A DNA stretch of 9,470 bases from an uncultured Bacteroidota bacterium (GTDB lineage: Bacteria > Bacteroidota > Bacteroidia > Chitinophagales > Chitinophagaceae). How positions within the stretch are numbered: position 1 is the first letter of the stretch; each line of letters begins with the position of its first letter. The stretch is taken from contig CAIWHF010000251.1 of NCBI GenBank assembly GCA_903912405.1, positions 1 to 9,470 of the forward strand, in the 5' to 3' direction. The translations under genes and the position numbers were made by a program. The notes beneath the pieces were generated by a model that saw only the letters and a list, made by a program, of their open reading frames with translations, was not told where the DNA came from and searched no databases. This document shows, piece by piece, positions 6,054-9,470 of the stretch.

Positions 6054-6971
6054 ATGATGAGCGATAAAACGCTTTTAATAATCGCTGGACCAACAGCTGT
6101 GGGTAAAACTGCGCTTGGTGTTGCTTTAGCAAAGCATTTCAATACGGTGGTGCTGTCTGCCGATGCACGCCAATGCTATAAAGAAATGCATATTGGCACG
6201 GCCAAACCAAACCTTGAAGAACAACAAGGTATTCCCCATTTTTTTATTGATACCCATTCCATTACCGAGGCCTTGTCCGTAGCCGATTACGAACGCTACG
6301 CCCTGCAAGTGTTACATCAATTGTTCCTTGAAAAAGATATTGTAGTGGTGTGTGGTGGCACAGGTTTATACATCAATGCCCTGTGTGAGGGCATAGATCT
6401 AATGCCTGCCATAGATCCTGCGATTGAAGATGAGGTAAATAAACTATATGCATTTGGAGGTATAGCGGCGTTGCAAAAAGCATTGCAATTGGAAGATCCT
6501 TTATTTGCCCAAAAAGGAGAAATGGAAAACCCGCATAGAATGCTGCGCGCTTTAGCTTTTAAAAGAAGTGTTGGTGAAAGTATTATACAATATCAAACAC
6601 ATACCCCCAAAGAGCGTCCATTTAAGTGTGTGAAAATTGCATTAGAAATGCCGAGGGAAATTTTATATGATCGCATTAATCATAGGGTAGATGCTATGGT
6701 GTCCAATGGTTTGTTAGACGAAGTGGAAGCATTGTTGAGCTATAAAGAGCATAAGAATTTTCAAACGGTAGGTTATCAAGAGTTGCTGCCCTATTTCGAA
6801 GGCGCTATTCCATTAGAGGATTGTTTAAATTTAATCAAACAGCATACGCGCAATTATGCAAAACGCCAAATGACCTGGTTTAAAAACAAAGGAAATTTTA
6901 TTCACTTCAACGCATTAGCGATCGACTTGTTGCAACAGATCCTTGATGAAATAAAAAAAGCCAACGCTTAG
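6054..6971 (+). CDS. miaA: tRNA dimethylallyltransferase MiaA
   Basis: MiaA adds a dimethylallyl group from DMAPP to N6 of adenosine 37 in tRNAs that read codons starting with U, which stabilises codon pairing. The 305-residue product has the P-loop GPTAVGKT (12-19) and the substrate/tRNA motif SADARQCYKEMHIGTAKP, where A replaces the more usual S of the DSRQ motif. It also has CGGTGLYI (about 100-107), the basic NPHRMLRALA segment, the QTVGYQEL block and the C-terminal HTRNYAKRQMTWF motif. Length is normal. Two ATGs lie back to back at 6054 and 6057; either could be the start. The stop codon lies in the loop of the terminator hairpin. The gene is the second in an apparent operon with the pRiA4b-like gene. 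Confidence 0.96.
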   Translation: MMSDKTLLIIAGPTAVGKTALGVALAKHFNTVVLSADARQCYKEMHIGTAKPNLEEQQGIPHFFIDTHSITEALSVADYERYALQVLHQLFLEKDIVVVCGGTGLYINALCEGIDLMPAIDPAIEDEVNKLYAFGGIAALQKALQLEDPLFAQKGEMENPHRMLRALAFKRSVGESIIQYQTHTPKERPFKCVKIALEMPREILYDRINHRVDAMVSNGLLDEVEALLSYKEHKNFQTVGYQELLPYFEGAIPLEDCLNLIKQHTRNYAKRQMTWFKNKGNFIHFNALAIDLLQQILDEIKKANA

Positions 6972-6985
6972 CGTTGGCTTTTTTT
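6953..6985. terminator. Bidirectional intrinsic terminator between miaA and the cdsA/psd cluster
   Basis: Core arms GCCAACGC (6960-6967) and GCGTTGGC (6971-6978) surround a 3-nt loop. They are flanked by seven As on the left (6953-6959) and seven Ts on the right (6979-6985), so it reads as a GC stem with a T run on either strand. The last miaA codons and its TAG stop (6969-6971) form part of the left arm, loop and first base of the right arm. In the minus direction it lies 17 nt past the stop of the small Cys-rich gene, so it can serve both convergent transcripts. Confidence 0.88.
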
Positions 6986-7002
6986 ATGCATTAGTCGATA
7001 AA

Positions 7003-7164
7003 TTATTTTTTATCTTTTTTGCAACATCCTTTTCCTTTTTCACATGCTTCTTTTTTCTCTTTAGAGCATCCTTCTTTTTTACCTTTGCAACATCCTTTTC
7101 CTTCGTGTGCAAATGTAGCGCCAGCAATTAACAATGCGCTCATCAATAAAGTCATTTTTTTCAT
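7003..7164 (-). CDS. Small secreted Cys/Lys-rich protein of unknown function
   Basis: This 53-residue protein has a clear Sec signal peptide, MKKMTLLMSALLIAGATFA (1-19). The mature part is about 34 residues with 13 Lys and 6 Cys, arranged CC-x6-C-x7-C-x5-CC, and no aromatic residue. The frame is open to a Met at 7188, but starting at 7164 places the signal peptide at the N-terminus. The two CC motifs sit in copies of KGKGCCK-like sequence, and the DNA of these copies is identical over 20 bp (7018-7037 and 7084-7103, 66 bp apart), which indicates an internal duplication. The gene is 32 nt downstream of psd, in the same direction, and ends before a shared terminator. Paired cysteines in a secreted peptide suggest metal binding or a redox role, but this is inference. 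I do not recognise a named family. Confidence 0.7.
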   Translation of the reverse strand: MKKMTLLMSALLIAGATFAHEGKGCCKGKKEGCSKEKKEACEKGKGCCKKDKK

Positions 7165-7196
7165 TGTAGTATAGTTTTGTATATGCAATGTAATAA

Positions 7197-7856
7197 TTAT
7201 TTTTGGATTCTAGCCAAAACGGTAACGCCGCCTTCTACTTTTTCTCCAATTTTAACATCTATTTTAGTGCCAATTGGGAAGAAGATATCCACTCGCGATC
7301 CAAATTTAATAAAACCAAATTCTTCATTTTGTTGAATAGCATCTCCAGCCTTCACGTAATAGCAAATTCTGCGGGCAACGGCTCCAGCAATTTGTCGAAG
7401 TAATAAGGTAGTATGCGGATTTTTAATTACAACCGTAGTGCGTTCGTTTTCGGTAGATGATTTAGGATGCCATGCTACTAAGAATTTACCCGGATGATAA
7501 GATACATAGTCTACTGCTCCGCTAATTGGCGCTCTATTGACATGCACATTTAAAGGCGACATGAAGATGGAAACCTGCAAGCGTTTGTCTTTAAAGTACT
7601 CGCTTTCTTCCGTTTCTTCAATCACCACCACTTTCCCATCGGCAGGTGCAACGATTAATTCGTCTCCAGATGAAAGTACTCTATTGGGAAGTCTGAAAAA
7701 CCATAAAACCCAAAACCATAATAGAAAGAATGCTATTTGTAAAGGTATTGCAATCCATATCCAATCAATCAAAAAGTGGTTTACTAACATGCCTAAACCA
7801 ATCCATAATAGGGTAGCAATTAAAATATAGTAATAACCTTCTCTGTGTATGCGCAT
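7197..7856 (-). CDS. psd: Phosphatidylserine decarboxylase family protein (short form)
   Basis: This enzyme decarboxylates phosphatidylserine to phosphatidylethanolamine at the inner membrane, using a pyruvoyl group made by self-cleavage. The 219-residue protein has two N-terminal membrane segments (about 8-27 and 33-54). The catalytic domain has APADGKVVVIEE (70-81) with D73, PLNVHVNRAPISG (101-113) with H105, and the cleavage site FGSRVDIFFP (185-194). Cleavage would fall between G186 and S187, with S187 becoming the pyruvoyl residue. GSR rather than the LGST of the E. coli enzyme marks the short form common in Bacteroidota and other phyla. It starts 29 nt after cdsA ends and is probably co-transcribed with it. 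Archaetidylserine decarboxylase is the close alternative within the same family, but a bacterial membrane makes PS the likely substrate. Confidence 0.93.
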   Translation of the reverse strand: MRIHREGYYYILIATLLWIGLGMLVNHFLIDWIWIAIPLQIAFFLLWFWVLWFFRLPNRVLSSGDELIVAPADGKVVVIEETEESEYFKDKRLQVSIFMSPLNVHVNRAPISGAVDYVSYHPGKFLVAWHPKSSTENERTTVVIKNPHTTLLLRQIAGAVARRICYYVKAGDAIQQNEEFGFIKFGSRVDIFFPIGTKIDVKIGEKVEGGVTVLARIQK

Positions 7857-7885
7857 AAAATATATTTTGTTGCGAAATTAATTTT

Positions 7886-8728
7886 TTAAAAATTAAAAGT
7901 CGAATGATTGAAAAAATAATAAATGAAAAGTGCAGCAAACGGGGCTGCCAACAATAAAGAATCGAAACGATCTAAGGCGCCACCATGGCCAGGCATAATA
8001 GCTCCAGCGTCTTTTACATTAGCCATTCGCTTTAGTTTAGATTCTGTCAAATCGCCCAAGGTGCCGAATGTAGCGGCTATCATTGCAAAAATGATAACCA
8101 CGCTTGTAGGTATTCCGATTGGGAAAAAATTGGCTACTGCCCAAGCTGTTGCCACACATAAGAGTCCACCGCCCAGGGTGCCTTCCCATGTTTTTTTAGG
8201 AGAAATGCTTGAAAAAGGTGTCTTGCCAATAAAGGATCCAATGATGTAAGCCATGGTATCGTTAATCCATATGCAAGCAATGAGCAGCATAGGCAATAAA
8301 TGGTGCTGCGTAAATAAAAAAACAAGGCTAATGAAAGGTAAGCCTATGTATAATAATACTAAGGGCAATTGTAATGAGATCGCCTGTTTGGCTTCCTTAA
8401 GTAATAGACTTGCTACGAAAAGTAGCAGCACTAGTCCCAACCATATTGGTAATAAAGAAAGCGTTGCATGAGGGAATAAGGTAGACCAATAAAAACTACC
8501 AGTTAGGCTCAGTCCTAATGCAATAGTTGTTAGCATTAACCATTGCGGTGTTTTATAGTCATTTATTTTTTCTTGCAAAGCAATTAGTTCACTTATGCAG
8601 AGACTTTCGATAAGGGTGATTAACAGTAAAAAACTCCATTGGTTCCATAATAGACCCACAAACATGATAGCTACAAACACTACCGCACTGAGGGCTCTTT
8701 TATTAAAAGTTGCTAAATCTAAAGCCAT
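7886..8728 (-). CDS. cdsA: Phosphatidate cytidylyltransferase (CDP-diacylglycerol synthase)
   Basis: CdsA makes CDP-diacylglycerol from phosphatidate and CTP at the inner membrane, the branch point for bacterial phospholipids. The 280-residue protein is highly hydrophobic with about seven to eight membrane segments. Near the C-terminus it carries the family signature from S230 to D256: SKLKR, then VKDAG, then PGHGGALDRFD, with all the Lys, Asp, His, Gly and Arg positions kept. WINDTMAYIIGSFIGKTP (154-171) and SPKKTWEG (176-183) are the other conserved cytoplasmic segments. The start at 8728 lies 3 nt after the stop codon of the CPBP-family gene, which implies tight translational linkage. psd follows after 29 nt, so two enzymes of one lipid pathway sit together. 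Confidence 0.97.
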   Translation of the reverse strand: MALDLATFNKRALSAVVFVAIMFVGLLWNQWSFLLLITLIESLCISELIALQEKINDYKTPQWLMLTTIALGLSLTGSFYWSTLFPHATLSLLPIWLGLVLLLFVASLLLKEAKQAISLQLPLVLLYIGLPFISLVFLFTQHHLLPMLLIACIWINDTMAYIIGSFIGKTPFSSISPKKTWEGTLGGGLLCVATAWAVANFFPIGIPTSVVIIFAMIAATFGTLGDLTESKLKRMANVKDAGAIMPGHGGALDRFDSLLLAAPFAALFIYYFFNHSTFNF

Positions 8729-8731
8729 AAA

Positions 8732-9470
8732 TTAATTGTTGATTGTTTCGTCTCTGAAATTATTTAGCCAATTCTCGGGTGCTTCAATTTTATGTTTAAA
8801 TAAAAAATAGAAAGAAGCCATGAATAATAGGATGGCGGTGATGGTTATTATTGCAGGCAATTGTTCGATTGGTGCTAAGTTTTGCATTTGGGTAATGTAC
8901 TCAATCACAATTTGAATGCCATTAAACAAAGCATGTGCAAAAATGCTGTAACGCAAAGAGCCTGTCCATAAATAGATATAGCCCAGCATAATGCCCGATA
9001 AGCATAATGAAATAAAGGCGTGAGGTTCCATGTGAATAAGGGCAAAGGCTAAACTGCTTATCAAAATGGCTTTGCCAGGATGCCCCACGATTTGTAATAA
9101 TAATCGCAACAAAACCCCTCTAAAAAAATATTCCTCGCAAATGGCAGGCACTAGGGCGAATACAAATAACCGAATGATTAAATCTTGCCCGTTATGCATT
9201 TGCATCAACCCCTTAAAAAGCTCATTCATATTGTCTTCGTATAGCTTTATAGCCGTGCCCATTGGTATTTGACCTACTAGCGAATTGATATGTTGCACAA
9301 AAGGGATGGCAGCAATAATGACTATGGGTACTAGACAGTAATAGAGCGTTATATTCGAAGGTCGGTATTGGATATAAGCCAAGGGCTGTGGATGCATAAA
9401 ATAGGAAAACAGAAACGCTACACCAGCAAAAGAACACGTAGAGCTGATAGCTTGAAAAACCATGAAGGCA
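8732..9470 (-). CDS. CPBP-family intramembrane metalloprotease (5' partial)
   Basis: This multi-pass membrane protein belongs to the CAAX prenyl protease 2/bacteriocin-processing (CPBP, Abi) family. From the Met at 9463 it reads 243 residues, but the frame stays open to the window edge (codons for A and F precede that Met). The window therefore probably lacks the true start and a first membrane helix. The three family motifs are present: EEYFFRG (motif 1, glutamate pair and Arg), FALIHMEPH (motif 2, His) and FAHALFN (motif 3, HxxxN). These residues form the glutamyl/metal active site in family members of known structure. At least five hydrophobic segments are visible, including one near the C-terminus (about 205-223). 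It lies 3 nt upstream of cdsA. The substrate is unknown, and many bacterial CPBP proteins have no established function. Confidence 0.88.
   Translation of the reverse strand, partial: AFMVFQAISSTCSFAGVAFLFSYFMHPQPLAYIQYRPSNITLYYCLVPIVIIAAIPFVQHINSLVGQIPMGTAIKLYEDNMNELFKGLMQMHNGQDLIIRLFVFALVPAICEEYFFRGVLLRLLLQIVGHPGKAILISSLAFALIHMEPHAFISLCLSGIMLGYIYLWTGSLRYSIFAHALFNGIQIVIEYITQMQNLAPIEQLPAIITITAILLFMASFYFLFKHKIEAPENWLNNFRDETINN

Noticed and set aside
7018..7103. Repeats in the small Cys-rich gene as a CRISPR or intergenic repeat array
   Set aside because: There are only two copies, spaced by a multiple of three and within an open frame with a signal peptide, so they reflect an internal protein duplication.
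7923..8249. Plus-strand open frame of 108 codons antisense to cdsA
   Set aside because: It is the reverse complement of the highly conserved cdsA signature region; its composition reflects the opposing gene.
1..9470. Defence island, prophage, integron or biosynthetic cluster
   Set aside because: All sizeable genes are housekeeping or metabolic families; no transposase, integrase, restriction, toxin-antitoxin or reverse transcriptase genes were seen. The CPBP (Abi-annotated) protein and the IS-named PF07929-like protein are in housekeeping operons and are not evidence of mobility.

Overview
The window is a compact housekeeping stretch from a member of the Bacteroidota. The evidence is its AT-rich base composition, a Rho with a long disordered linker before its RNA-binding domain, a SusA-like periplasmic GH13 enzyme, -7 promoter boxes of the TAnnTTTG type, almost no Shine-Dalgarno sequences, and the short two-membrane-segment form of phosphatidylserine decarboxylase. 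The overall flavour suggests a Chitinophagales/Sphingobacteria-type organism, but the sequence alone cannot fix the family. No rRNA, tRNA, CRISPR array, insertion sequence or phage gene was seen, and no gene-free stretch exceeds 300 bases.

Layout. Positions 1-1833 (+) carry the 3' part of rho, then a small SUI1/YciH-type translation factor. Positions 1860-2822 (+) encode the C-terminal half of a split transketolase, read from its own promoter. It meets a minus-strand periplasmic alpha-amylase (2823-4664) stop codon to stop codon, with no base between them. A strong hairpin that looks like the transketolase terminator lies inside the amylase coding sequence. A 13-bp terminator hairpin separates the amylase from the ribosomal protein pair rpmI-rplT (minus, 4743-5330). 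A divergent intergenic region (5331-5507) holds two opposing promoters and a pair of 27-28 bp direct repeats. It leads into a plus-strand pair: a pRiA4b ORF-3-like protein and miaA. miaA ends in a terminator whose loop contains the stop codon. From the right edge, a minus-strand cluster runs CPBP-family membrane protease (5' partial), cdsA, psd and a tiny secreted Cys/Lys-rich protein. It ends at the same bidirectional hairpin.

How the genes work together. rho, yciH, rpmI, rplT and miaA serve transcription termination and translation. cdsA and psd are two steps of the phosphatidylethanolamine pathway: CDP-diacylglycerol synthesis and phosphatidylserine decarboxylation. The PS synthase step is not in the window. 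Transketolase and amylase are carbohydrate metabolism.

I found no convincing undescribed multi-gene system. The more unusual points are the hairpin terminator embedded in the opposing gene, two apparently leaderless promoters with identical geometry, the direct repeats in the divergent promoter region, partner genes that are not adjacent (infC, the N-terminal transketolase half), and the Cys/Lys-rich mini-protein.
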